A DNA stretch of 64,000 nt, from assembly GCA_043228905.1 (NCBI GenBank), contig JBHGNT010000010.1, positions 9,796,001 to 9,860,000 on the forward strand. Direction: 5' to 3'. Positions 19,803-31,000 of this stretch are shown one piece after another; the first letter of the stretch is position 1, and each line of letters begins with the position of its first letter. Source of the stretch: Azolla caroliniana. Taxonomy: Eukaryota; Polypodiophyta. Made by a program: the position numbers and the translations under genes. The notes beneath the pieces were generated by a model. That model was not told the DNA's origin and made no database searches. It was given only the letters and a program-made list of their open reading frames with translations.

Positions 19803-22640
19803 TCACGTATCCTCGTCATATTTTCGCAACACCGGAATTGTCTTGAGATTCCACGGCACATGCGGTCCCGTGAAGATCACCATTGGTTCCACGATCGTCG
19901 GGACCACGCACCCGATCTCCCCCGGCGTGCACGAGAAGGCCTTCCCGTGCCTTCCGAGCATTCCCCGAAACCTCTCCTCCGCCGGCACTAGGAAGCCACC
20001 CCCACTTACCTTGAGCGCCCGTAGCATTATGTCGATGAACCGGTGTCCTATGCCCGCCGGATTCCGCAAACTTGGGTCCCACGTGACCCCTTTCATCCGT
20101 TCCTCGCTGCCCTCCGACAAGGGTGCCACGACTGGCCTCACCTTCCGGTCCATAGTCTTGTACCTTGTATCCACGCAGGCCATCCGATCTGACCTGACCC
20201 TTTCCCCGAAGTCGGCAACGACTTCGTACATTCCCACCGAGTTAATTGGAATCATCCGGTCTTCATCGATGCCTTCTTCGATCACCTTCCCGATTTCCCC
20301 GAGGGTGTCGTCGAAAGAGACTGCCTCCACGGCGCCACTAACTTCCTCACCGGGGTTGAGGACTCCGCATGTCCTAAGTCGGTCCTCTACCCGCTTCTTC
20401 TCCCGGACAATGATGTCGGCTATCATACAACCTCCACTATCAAAGAACCAAAACTTCCTACATGTGGTACAGGTGTGGGGATCCTCCGGGGCGTCCGAAC
20501 TATCATGGCTCCACACCTTGATAGCCCTCTCTAAAAATCCCTTCGTTCGCCGTTGTCGAGGGTTTCGCGGTTTCTCTCATGGTTTGGTCGTACGGTTAGG
20601 AATTGGACGGACTGCCGTCCATCTTGGCTCTTCACGCGCACATATGTCGAATCGTTATCCAGCACCCTTGTCTCCATACGCGCCTCCGTAATGTATGGCT
20701 CGCTGAGTATTACCGGGTGAGAGGACGTCTCCTGCACGAAAAAGTGTTGATCGATCTCGATGTCGCCAATCTTGACACGTACATTCGGGCACGCCCCGTG
20801 CAACTCCTCCGTAACGCAGGTCATCATGCGTATTTTCCAACCGTGCTTGGTGTTGATCGGCCACTTCCCCTTCTTGTAGAAGTCCATGGACATCAGGTTG
20901 ATCTCCGAGCTGTGGTCTATCAGTGCAACCACCGGCTCCTACACGTCCCCGATCCGAACAGGGGTCTTCGTAGTGGCCCTGGCCCAGTGCGACCTCGAAT
21001 AGTGGCTTTCTGCCAACTTGTCTACCATGGCCATGTCTTCCAGGTGCATGGTTCGCACCTCCACCAACTTCTCTGGTTCCGGCTCCGTTGAGAGCCGTTT
21101 CTACTTCACCAAGTCCACGATGGAATCATGGAACTCCTTCTTGGCGATCCCGAGAACCTCCCTCAGCGACAGCTCCACCTTGCTGTCGAGGATCCGTTCT
21201 TCGAGGACCTTCCGTAGGTCCGTTGACCTTTCAATCTCCGTGGTCAGCCGGTACCCGGCCCGCTTCGTTTTGTCCGGTGCGCCCGAGCCGGGTCTCGTAC
21301 TGCTGTGAGGGCCCAGCGCCTCCGGCCTTTCCCGCGCGCTTGTCTTCTACCAGAACTTCATAGTTCTGGCATGCGGCTTCCACGAGACCGGTCTCAACCG
21401 AGTCGTCCCATCTAGTGACCTCCCGGACCCGCTACTCTGCACAACTCGCTTCTTCCTTCTTCAGTCATGCACCGGGGAGGCCTTCTAGCACCAAGGGCCA
21501 GAAACCAGAGTCCTTTGTTTTCCAGTCTTCGTCACCTCCCACCTGGATCCCGGCCGACGTTGAATAATGGACGGCCTCCACATAGCGTGCCTCCGCTTCT
21601 TCAATTAGCCACTTCATCCCCCCACGCTCGAAATTCGTCTCCACCTCTCTCCGGGTATCACCAGTGTGCACCCGTCTGTTCCACAGGTACACCACATTAC
21701 CCCTAAGGGCCTCGGCAAACTCCACACAGTCTCGCCGGTTGTGTCTGACTACGTCGCACCACATACACCGTTGTCCAGCGGGTGACCTTCAGTCGCGTGG
21801 CTGCCCTCCACCGTCTCTCCGGGCCTGCGCGATCTGCAGGTCACGCACCATTTGTGTCAGCTCCTCAAGAGTCGCTCCCCCGGATGGACCCTTGACCACT
21901 CCGGTCAACGCTAGACCAATTTCAACCCAACCTCAGGTTTCCTCCTTTCGTGCCGGCGGAGGCTCGTCGAACTTCCTTGCCGGGGTGGGTCTCGTCACCA
22001 ACGACTTCTCATCGCCCCACTCTCGTCGTTTGTCGAAGCGGCTGCAAACCCCCTTGACCATGGCCCAGTCGGTCGTCAGCCCATTATCTGTCTCCAGCAA
22101 GAGACCCACCTGGTCCCTATCCCACGCGTCCACCGATTTGACGAATAACAGGACACGGCTCGTGTCCAGCACGGTCCTGTCCAGCATTGAGAGCCACGGG
22201 AAGCGTTCCTCGAACTCCCGGAGGAGCGCCAACGCATTCCTCCCCTTCACAGGGGTTTCCACCCACTCCATGAAGTCCCATTTCGATAGCCGAAGCGCGT
22301 CATCAAGCCCATACCTTTCGAGGAGCCGTGCTTCGAATTCTCCCTAGGTCCGGCATCCCGCCTGTACCTCGAGCACCTCTGCGTGGATGCCCGGTGTTGC
22401 CACCCGAGGGAACCCGGCCAGACGCCTATCCTTTGGGATGTCTCTCATCACCATCTCGGCTCGGTAGGCCACCAAATAGCTCGTGGCATCCTTCCCACCG
22501 AATCGGCCTATCGTGCCGACAATTGCTTCAATGGCCCTGTCGAGGGTGCCCGTGCCCTTAGGAGCATTTACTATTCGATTGATCGCTGCCGCCATGGCTT
22601 CGGCGAGCTCCGATCCCCTCATCTTCATTCCTCTGCAACC
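19803..22640 (-). pseudogene. gypsy-II gag-protease and start of pol (gypsy-I family), decayed
   Basis: From 22628 downward: a Gag head with no obvious zinc motif, including GFPRVATPGIHAEV and a FDKRREW segment that lines up with the left edge of gypsy-I; a knuckle (CMWCDVVRHNRRDC); then the protease with IDHSSEINLMS and the stop at Asp-Phe-TAG (20531). Pol follows in the -1 frame, open from at least 20516 to 19803, and breaks off shortly after VPWNLKTIPV, before RT. Several stops, for example near 22345, 21930 and 21430, and a frameshift between 20950 and 21300, show it is dead. It is the only copy here with the Gag N-terminal part. Confidence 0.8.
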
Positions 22641-23265
22641 TTATTTCACGTCAAGTTCACCAAATATATCGGGTTGTTATGCTTTCACGTGTGGAATAAA
22701 GCGAGACGACGGGAGCCCTGAACCGAGGAGCAAGAGAGACAAGAGAGAGCGAGAAGCACGCAAGTGTATGGCCTACTAGACCTGTCAGCAGCCGGCAACA
22801 CTTGCCCGCCGATTGAGCCACCAACACGTATACCGACTTAATCAAGGGCACACACGACAGAAGCGAAAGAAGACACTCCCAAAAACACATGTAACACGGA
22901 TATTCAATTACAATGACAGTGACAATTACAACGATGGCAACCCTACAGAGAATGATGATGGTGGAGGAAAGAGCTCAATTCCCAGTCCGACAGCACTTCC
23001 TCCTCCCAAAACACGCGATCCCCTCTCATCCCTTTTTCTTCTCCCTTTATAGCCCCAGGAGAGAGCCATTTATAGATTGTTAAATCATTGTTATTCTCTG
23101 TCCTTTCGGACAGAGATCCTCTTCGATTCCCTACTTATTGAATTAGTGCTACCTAGGATAATTACATTGCCGGCCTGTACTTATCTATGCATGTAAATAT
23201 ACTAGGGCATGTGCCCGTGTGTAAGGGCTAGTTCACACACACCATCCGTCGATTCCTCCTAGGGA
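22641..23265 (-). repeat. Probable 5' leader/LTR of gypsy-II
   Basis: Directly upstream of the gag start on the minus strand. It holds a TATA-like CTATAAAGGGAG near 23045 and pyrimidine-rich leader sequence. Exact LTR ends could not be fixed, and no clear primer site was found. The minisatellite of LTR-T resumes at about 23266. Confidence 0.4.
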
Positions 23266-23274
23266 CGGTTTTCT

Positions 23275-23400
23275 CCACGACAACGCGAACACCAAAGAGT
23301 GTGAGCAACCATGTGCGGTCCTCACCGGAGACACAAACACCAATGGATGTGAGCGACCCTGCACGGTCCTCACCGGGAACTAGAACACTTGAAGACTATG
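23275..23400. repeat. Second block of the LTR-T minisatellite
   Basis: About 2.5 units of the same 47-50-bp repeat seen at 15300-15897. Its presence on the far side of the nested insertions shows they entered a pre-existing array. ACGGTT at its left edge resembles ACGGTC at the break point near 15897. Confidence 0.65.
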
Positions 23401-23529
23401 ACGGCTAGGCAAAGTAGTCTTGATGACGACAACAAGAGTGTTGAAGATGATGATTTCGAAGACGAAGCAATGAAGGCAATGATGTTGACGAAGTGACTTT
23501 GGACGCAATGACTTTGACTATGGAAATGA

Positions 23530-24475
23530 TGGACGCAGAGAAAGAGATGAAGACGATAAGAAACATAGAGATCGAGGTGTTGAGGTTCTGAAGAAACACA
23601 GAGACACATATACAAAGAATGATAGAAAACACAAAGATAGGGATGAAGGTGATAGGAAACGCAGAGAAAGTGACGAAGATAATAAGAAACACATAGATAG
23701 AGATGAAAACGGTAGGAAACACAAGGAGAAGGATGACAATGACAAAAAACGCAAAGATAGGGATGTGGAAGATGATAAGAAGTGCAGAGATAGAGATGAT
23801 GATGAGAAGAAACTAGGAGATAGGGATGTGGAAGATGATAAGAAGTGCAGAGATAGAGATGATGATGAGAAGAAACTAGGAGATAGAGATATGAAGGATG
23901 AGAAAAAACGCAAAGATAGGGATGTGGAAGATGATAAGAAGTGCAGAGATAGAGATGATGATGAGAAGAAACTAGGAGATAGAGATATGAAGGATGAGAA
24001 AAAACTAGGAGATAGGGATGTGGAAGATGATAAGAAGTGCAGAGATAGAGATGATGATGAGAAGAAACTAGGAGATAGAGATATGAAGGATGAGAAAAAA
24101 CGCAAAGATAGGGATGTGGAAGATGATAAGAAGTGCAGAGATAGAGATGATGATGAGAAGAAACTAGGAGATAGAGATATGAAGGATGAGAAAAAACTAG
24201 GAGATAGGGATGTGGAAGATGATAAGAAGTGCAGAGATAGAGATGATGATGAGAAGAAACTAGGAGATAGAGATATGAAGGATGAGAAAAAACGCAAAGA
24301 TAGGGATGTGGAAGATGATAAGAAGTGCAGAGATAGAGATGATGATGAGAAGAAACTAGGAGATAGAGATATGAAGGATGAGAAAAAACTAGGAGATAGG
24401 GATGTGGAAGATGATAAGAAGTGCAGAGATAGAGATGTGATGATGAGAAGAAACTAGGAGATAGATATGATAAGA
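23530..24475 (+). repeat. Lys/Asp/Arg-rich coding-type minisatellite with 192-bp higher-order unit
   Basis: On the plus strand a long open frame reads RD/KD-rich repeats. Units of 96 bp (a 63-bp block VEDDKKCRDRDDDEKKLGDRD then a 33-bp block MKDEKK-KDRD or MKDEKKLGDRD) alternate, giving a 192-bp higher-order repeat present about three times almost unchanged. Upstream units (23530-23760) are more diverged but share KKHRDR and RKHKDRD words. Such charged repeats occur in splicing-associated proteins, so a captured host exon is possible. The frame has no convincing start and opposes the LTR, so I do not call a gene. Confidence 0.7.
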
Positions 24476-24499
24476 AACTAGGAGAGGAAAGACAAAGAC

Positions 24500-24817
24500 G
24501 ATGATAAAAAGAAACTAAGAGATAGAGATGGCGAAACGAGAATACTATATTGATGTGTCAATGACTGATGTTGAGTCCCTTGAAAGGGACCAAGGAGCTT
24601 ACAAGTATTTATATTGTGAGTCGAAGTACATGCATTAGAATATTCGAGAGAATATTCTAGAACTTTCTAAAAACTCCTAGAACTTGAAATACATAATCTG
24701 CGAAGATATACATAACATGACCATATATTTGGACGTGTTGGTTAGAACATAACAATTGACTATATATAAAAGGTCAAGAGTTTAAATCTTGACATGATTG
24801 TTGTCATGTTTGTGACA
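24500..24817 (-). repeat. LTR-T 5' LTR, proximal part
   Basis: It matches the 14738-15219 LTR from the TGTCACAAAC end (24817) through the tRNA-like module, heat-shock array (24637-24670), TATA box and leader down to about 24545. Past there the short GAAGACAAAGATGAAGATGA stretch of the 3' LTR appears to be replaced by the expanded RD-type repeat, so the far end of this LTR is not defined. Confidence 0.7.
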
Positions 24818-25352
24818 GTCGGGCATGATTTTCTTCCAATATCCAGTGATATGGACTGAAGGTCGAAAAATGAGGGAGGATCCTCCCTTGCAAGAATGGC
24901 CGATCTGATCGTACCAAATCGCGATGTTAAGCCGTCGAGGCATATTTGCACCATTTCATCATCGTTGATGACGACGTTGATCGATCCAAGGGCATCTTGA
25001 TCGACATGTCCCTCTGTTGCATATTGTTTAACTCCTATCAGAGTTGGCGCTTACATGCAGTCATGTTGGCTGCGAAAATCTTCTTGAGATTGCCCCAAGC
25101 TTCTTTCAGCATTTTCGACTCTCGAATATAACCGAGCATCTGATCATGAACGCATGATGCAAGGCAATACAACACACGGATTGCAGCCTACTCCCATGCT
25201 AGGTAGTCGGTGTGTGTTGGGTTGGGTTGCGTTTCATGAATTCCTTTGATATAGCTCCAATAACCTTGTCCGACAAGGTATTGATGCATCTTGTATTCCC
25301 AAGATGCGAAGTTTGTCCTGTCGAGCTTCTTTGTAGGAAGAGCACTTCCCAT
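24818..25352 (-). pseudogene. copia-B gag, N-terminal part
   Basis: The start ATG complements CAT at 25350-25352, just inside the primer site. The protein begins like the copia-D Gag (Leu-Asp-Arg, then SWEYKM, YLVGQGYWSYI) and reaches LAREDPPSFFDLQS before the LTR-T insertion. An in-frame stop and at least two frameshifts are present. Confidence 0.75.
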
Positions 25353-25457
25353 CTAAGTGTTCATGATGTCGATTTCTTCTCTGTTGCTTGAACCGGTTTT
25401 GTTGATCGTCGGTGTGTAGCACAACACAGTTGAATAATCTTGATCAGACAACCACAT

Positions 25458-25469
25458 GCTCCGGTACCA
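25458..25469 (-). other. copia-B primer-binding site
   Basis: TGGTACCGGAGC on the minus strand, directly after the 5' LTR. It differs by two bases from the TGGTATCAGAGC site complementary to plant initiator tRNA-Met. Confidence 0.7.
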
Positions 25470-25554
25470 TGTAAAGAGTGAGAGACGTAGATGGTATTGT
25501 GCAACGAAAGTGAGCTTTTTTTTTTTGTGTGTGTGTGTGTGTGTTCACGTAAGG

Positions 25555-25598
<44 letters not shown>

Positions 25599-25811
25599 TT
25601 AAACAAGAAGCTGTATATTAGTGAAAAAGTAGAATACATCCAATAGTAACTAAGTTACAAAGATTTGGTTTAAATACCAACTACTCTAGGGCAAGTGCCC
25701 TTTCTACTAATTTCAAAACTAGCCTAGTATGATTTCGATTGGCTAGTGTGAACACTATCTCAATGGGAAGTTGAGTTCGATTCTCAACACAACTTGATGT
25801 GTATTCTGACA
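25470..25811 (-). repeat. copia-B 5' LTR (342 bp)
   Basis: Starts TGTCAGAATAC and ends CTCTTTACA on the minus strand. It contains a long GA/CT run (about 25559-25594) and a T/GT run (25511-25541). No partner LTR remains. Confidence 0.65.
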
Positions 25812-26134
25812 GTTAGAGTGCCATTCATTTGGCCAAGAACCAAGTCTTTCACTCACAGACGAAGCACATTGATGTTCGCTATCACTTTATGCAGGAAATT
25901 CTAGAAGAGGAGGAGATACTTCTCCAGAAGATTGATACTAAGGACAATCGTGTTGATATGTTAACCAAGGTAGTTACAAGGGCCAAGTTTGAACATTGTT
26001 TAAACTTGGTTAATATCTAACACATTTAAAGTTGGCGCTTAACGGCACAAATATGAAGGCACACTATTTTACTATTTGTTTGCTTGAGAAGCTTTGTATT
26101 TGGAAGGAATAAAGATAGTGCCAAGGTGGAGATT
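25812..26134 (+). pseudogene. copia-C: RNase H C-terminus
   Basis: Plus-strand frame SAIHLAKNQVFHSQTKHID through DMLTKVVTRAKFEHC, the end of copia RNase H. The copia-B LTR cuts it at 25811. It is followed by AAGGTGGAGAT, the typical polypurine tract, and an LTR. The rest of copia-C is not in the window. Confidence 0.8.
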
Positions 26135-26421
26135 TGTTAACTTTTTGGCCCATTCTTTATCCCACATAGTTTGGGGTGGTGGTTTGAGAGTTATAAATAT
26201 GCTCCTCTTCCTCTTAGTTTTGCATCCTTAATTTTGTGTTCTTCTCTCCCAACCTTAATAGAGCATGCTACTTTGGAGGACGTAGGCTTATTTGGCCAAA
26301 CCTCGATAAATTCTAGTGTTGTTTTTCTCTCTCCTTCTTACTCTATATAATAGCTTTATTCTCAATTATATATTGTTATTTTGACGCTCTTCAAGACCGT
26401 TTCTCATAGTTAATAATCATA
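26135..26421 (+). repeat. copia-C 3' LTR, end approximate
   Basis: Starts TGTTAACTTTTTGGCCC just after the polypurine tract and has a TATA box (TTATAAATATG, about 26189-26199). The right end, near AATAATCA, is a guess. Confidence 0.55.
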
Positions 26422-26930
26422 TGACCAACCTTTTCATAGTAAAAGCACTAATATGGCAAGCCTATGTACTCCACTTTCTGTGAACAAAAAACTCTATCCT
26501 CATTAGGAATAAAACCCTTAATAGGAAATGAATTCAATGATTGGACTAAAATTCTTGCATACACGAAACGGGATTCAAAGTGAAATTTTCTTGTGCCACA
26601 CTCTAACCTTCCAGCCAGAACTTTACCCCATTGTCCAACTATTAAGTTAAAACAAGGTGGATATTGTTTGGTGAATTAGGCAATAGAACCGAAACCCCTA
26701 GAGCAAGAGTCTCTTCAAGGCTGAAGAATGGCACCCCATTTTCATAGAAACCCTTGTCGAGGAAACCAACATCCAAAATGGTGCCCACTTTGCCTTGAGT
26801 ACGTCATGCAACATACCTCAAAGAAGTTGCCTATCAGGTTGGCGACCAATTACCTTACAGATAATCGACAACTTCTTCACACATTCTGTCTCATACTTGA
26901 CGGCCTCCAACACCTTTACTAAGAAAATAA
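26422..26930 (-). pseudogene. LINE ORF1-like remnant
   Basis: Minus-strand fragments read GKVLAGRLECGTRKF and then, after more than 60 residues, CFYYEKVGH. This is the order of a nucleic-acid-binding domain and a decayed zinc knuckle in plant L1 ORF1 proteins. Several stops and frameshifts. Family level only. Confidence 0.4.
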
Positions 26931-28075
26931 ACCATGTCACTTCGAGTAGATAGTAATCAATGATTGAATGTGCAATTATTACCCGCTAATGAAATCCATA
27001 GCAAGTTAGAATAAACATGGTATTCAAGCTTTGATGAATGAGTCCAAAGCATTGTCATAACAATCGCTTCTAACAAGTAGCAAGGTGTAGGACCCTAAAA
27101 AGTCAACTACTTATGAAACAATTGTGGGGATAGGCAACAATGGAGTATCAAGGTGAAGGGGGTTGTTTGATGTACTAGAGGAGTCAATTAATAGAATGTA
27201 CCAAACCAACCCACCAATGTTATTTAGGGAATGAGATCTTCGAATTCAATGCTCTATATTCAATATTCATACCTTTATCTAGCTGTAGTTATCTCAAACT
27301 ATATAAATTTATACATATTATTATGCCAGTAAAATCTCATGTTAGAGTTATTTGCATTAGATTAGGTCTGCATGAATTCAATTTGTAGACAAACTCAATC
27401 ATGCCTATCAATAAAATGTATGTTCAATATATTATAACTATTTACTTAACAATAATGAGAGGGAAATCTAATTAGTTGCTATATTATTGGAAACGAGTTT
27501 ATGCATAAATTAACAAAAATTGCCATGCCTCACCAAGATTAAATTACAACATTCTATGTAGGTGTTCCTTCGCTCTCACTCATATTGATCTTGCTCAGCA
27601 ACACAAGTATTGAATGCTAACAACTTCACCCATATCATCATATTATTGAATACGAGGTTTCAAAATATCTCAAAGAATTAGAATTTGGAATCCACCATAT
27701 ATAAGGGACAGATGCTTCCATATAGACCACAGCCTACGTGGTCGGGTGATGGTCAAGAGTGCACTAGCAAAGACCCTTGTCAGAGAATTTACACTACAGT
27801 TGTGTTCACCGACAAAATAGAATAGCTGATTCTGCACCAGCATAAACTTAAATCTAGAAAAGCTCATGTTTTTTACAGGCTGAGAATGATTGTACAATAT
27901 TTAGGTTGCCCCAATGTAATTTGCAAGGGAGAGGGCAAGATATAGTTAGGGTTTTATTTATTAGCATAGCTACATTGATTTGGAAACCTACTAGAACCTT
28001 TGAATATCCTCAGCCCAAGTAGGTTTAAAAAATATGGGTGATGGTCGTGAAGGAGAAAAGGGATTATCAAAATAA
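26931..28075. other. 3' flank of the WD40 gene, no gene seen
   Basis: AT-rich, without a recognisable coding frame or repeat. It presumably contains the 3' UTR and poly(A) region of the WD40 gene near 27900-28075, but no clear AATAAA signal can be assigned. Confidence 0.4.
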
Positions 28076-31000
28076 CTACACATGTGGACTGTGGTTCTGA
28101 AAAATCTGAATTAATCCTCCCAAGCTTGCAGTGACAATGACAAGCCCATGTGCTGCTGATACAACCGTTATCTTTTTTTCATCAATATTATCAACAGCAG
28201 CAGAGTGGAGCTTAGGTGAGCTCGTGACTTCTTGAAGGCTCTCTTCAGGCCATGTTGCTGACCCACTTCCGGTGGAAAAGAACCCACTCTGATTGTTTGA
28301 CAGACCCTGTGATAGCGCAGAACAATCTTCCAAATACCGATCCATGATTGAAGATGCATGGCTTACTGAAGCTGAGCTTCTGTCTGAATAGTCTACATCT
28401 CGATGAAACTCTGGACTACTTGACACAACTCTTTCATGCACTGAATTTGAATCTACACATAGAGATCCCAAATCGAACTTATTTACTAGTAAACCAGAAG
28501 GATTGCTGTTAAAATTTATCTCTGAATTGCTCCCATTTCTTTTGAGGATTGAAGAATCACCGTCATCCTTTCTTCCAGCTGGAATGGAAGATTTTTGAGG
28601 CCATGGTATTGCTACTGAAACATCTCGAACTGAGAAATGTTCATAGGCTCCTGGTACGGTATTTTTTTGTGGACTTTGTTGCTCAAGGTTTGTATCAGGA
28701 TATCTCCATATGCAAACACGTGAATCTTCACTTGCAGAGATTATATATGTTCCATCTGAGGTTAAAGATGCAGAAATTTGGCTCTTTGTGTTCCGTAAAC
28801 CTGTAGAAAAATTTGGCTCTCTCTCTCTCTCTCATGGGCCAATTTTGGCCTTTGAAGACGTTAATATTTCTTTCTTTCTTTCTTTCTTTCTCTCTCCACC
28901 CACATACATGTGCTAAATTTTGGGGAAATCTGAAGGGGATGGCTCTCTCTCTCTCTCTCATGGGCCAATTTTGGCCTTTGAAGACGTTAATATATCTTTC
29001 TTTCTTTCTTTCTTTCTCTCTCCACCCACATACATGTGCTAAATTTTGGGGAAATCTGAAGGGGAAATTTGTTAAGAGTTATGGTGACTTAACTTTTGTG
29101 GACTTGGCTATGCATTGTAAGAATTTATATGAGCTACTAATTGTCAGAAAGATGATGTGGCTCTCTTTCACATATGCCTCCCTTCTTTATGCTTGAAAAT
29201 ATATGCATAGGCCTTAAGATATTGGCATCTTGAAAGACAAGTAATCTTAAATGTATAAAGGTTGAAATGTCGGCCAAAGGCAATCGATCTTCAATGTATG
29301 AAGGACGAAATACTCCAATGGCCGAGAAAGGAAACACACGCATGGATAAGTGATATGTTTAATCAGGCATTGCAACATAACATGCCCTACAATTGGACTA
29401 CGAATTAGATTTAACCTTTACACAAAGGTGGAGATGTAAATAATGTTAACAAATATCGAACCATCACGATTGGTTCACTAATGCCAAAACTATTTTGATG
29501 TATAATGGAATCAAAGGCAAGTGCAAGGGCTGAAAAAAATTATCAGAGGAGTTATGATCAAGGTGGCTCTCGAAAACATCATAGCACCATCAATCACCTT
29601 GTCACCCCTTGAAGTATTAATGGAAAAAATTTGCTTGAGAGGAATATGTTGCTTCATAGACTTCAAGAAAGCTTTTATTCGCTTGGCACCTTGAGTTCTT
29701 CAATGCACCTCCAGAGATGCTCACGCGGTACCATATCAAAAGCTTGCAGTTGCCCGAATCTAGGAATTGGCAACAGTTTGGTTTCAGCTTAACCTGTTTG
29801 GCCTAGTCCAAACCAAACTAGCTAAGCCTTAACCTGTTTGAGAGTTTTCAAACTTGCACCAAACTGGTTTAGTAGCCAGTTTAGCCAAACCGTTTAAGCC
29901 TCAACCGGTTTGTTCCTAAATGGTTCGGTTTAGGCTTGAGCCAAGCCAATGCCGACTCCTACCCAAATCCATGAGAAGGTTATATGTTGTGTGCGTATGG
30001 GCAATGAAATTTGAGATTTTTTCCAATAGCATTATTGGTGTTAAGTAAGGATGCCCACCCTCACCAACTATATTTGGTCTATGCATTGATAAATTAGAAC
30101 AAATGATTGTCAAGTTTATAAAGGAAGAAGGTATTGAAGAAGTTGTCATGGGGAATGTTATCATCATGCTTTTGTTGTATTCAAATGATGTGATACTTTT
30201 TGCAAATACCTTAGGAGATGCACAAAAGCTTATGAGGGCATTAAAAGAGTTTTGCATGCAGATGAAGTTGAGTGTCAATAACTCTAAAGCAAAGATTATG
30301 CTTGTGAAGAGCCAAAATAAGGACAAACCGTGCATTATCTGCAATTATAAGCTACTTGAAACTGTGGAAAGTTTTAAATACCTTGGCCTTAAAGTTCCTT
30401 CAAAATCATAGCTGGAAGTAGCAATCAGCAACAGTTCAGTTTGAACCGCAAAACTATGGCTTAAAGGCTTAAACGATTTGGTTCAAGCCTTTATCGGTTT
30501 AACGATTTTCGGTTTAAACGGTTGAAATGTTTTGACAGCTTAGGATTGACACTAGATAATTTTATTAAATATATTTTTTAACATTTTAAGCCTAATTTTG
30601 ATATTTTAAGAAAAAACTTTAAATTTTGAAATATTGAAAATTATAAAAAATTTTAAATTAAAATGTGAAATTTTTAATTTTGACCTTTAACTTGAAAACC
30701 AAAACCGAACCGCAAAACCCTGGTTTTAACGGTTTAAACGTTTAAAGGGTTGAAAGTCTCTAGAACTGTTCGGTTTAAATAGTTTCGATTTAAACGGTTT
30801 CATGGGAAGTTTCAACTTCTTTAACGGTCTGAGTTTGACACTCTTGGACCGAACCAAACTGTTGTCGATTGTTAGATGCAAGGAATGTGGTATCAGCTGC
30901 CTAGAGTGAGGAAAGAGAGCAACTTATGCATTTGAGAGCACATACAATCATGGAGAAACGAAGTGTTCAGTCCTCAAGCAATACCTTTTCGACACTTTGC

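Larger units (their letters stand above)
14738..24817 (-). mobile_element. LTR-T element, 10.1 kb with nested insertions, 5-bp target duplication
   Basis: The 3' LTR is at 14738-15219 and the start of the 5' LTR ends at 24817. The ends are TGTCA and TGACA, and the insertion is flanked by GTCGG at 14733-14737 and 24818-24822. A pyrimidine run (CCTCCCCTTTA) beside the 15219 end is a polypurine tract on the minus strand, which sets orientation. No gag or pol of its own is visible. Its interior begins and ends with a 47-50-bp minisatellite, and later insertions occupy most of 15898-23265. It looks like a non-autonomous LTR element. Solo LTRs of the family lie at 52880-53367 and 57090-57533. Confidence 0.8.
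12185..25811 (-). mobile_element. copia-B: minus-strand Ty1/copia, split by LTR-T and lacking its 3' end
   Basis: The 5' LTR is at 25470-25811, followed (minus strand) by a primer site, gag to 24818, then the LTR-T insertion (14738-24817), then the rest of gag, protease, integrase and the start of RT down to about 12185. The host reading frame resumes across the insertion: the gag codons on each side join once a single GTCGG is removed. RT stops near YGLKQAP and no 3' LTR was found, so the downstream half was deleted. The element interrupts the RNase H of copia-C at 25812. Confidence 0.85.

Noticed and set aside
15893-23270. A single insertion spanning all of 15898-23265
   Set aside because: The left edge looks like a copia-F LTR and the right edge like gypsy-II leader, with no common ends, so several events are more likely.
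23765-24457. 230-codon RD-repeat frame as a functional gene
   Set aside because: No start context, no flanking exons, upstream frame interrupted, and it lies in the LTR-T region. Kept as a repeat.
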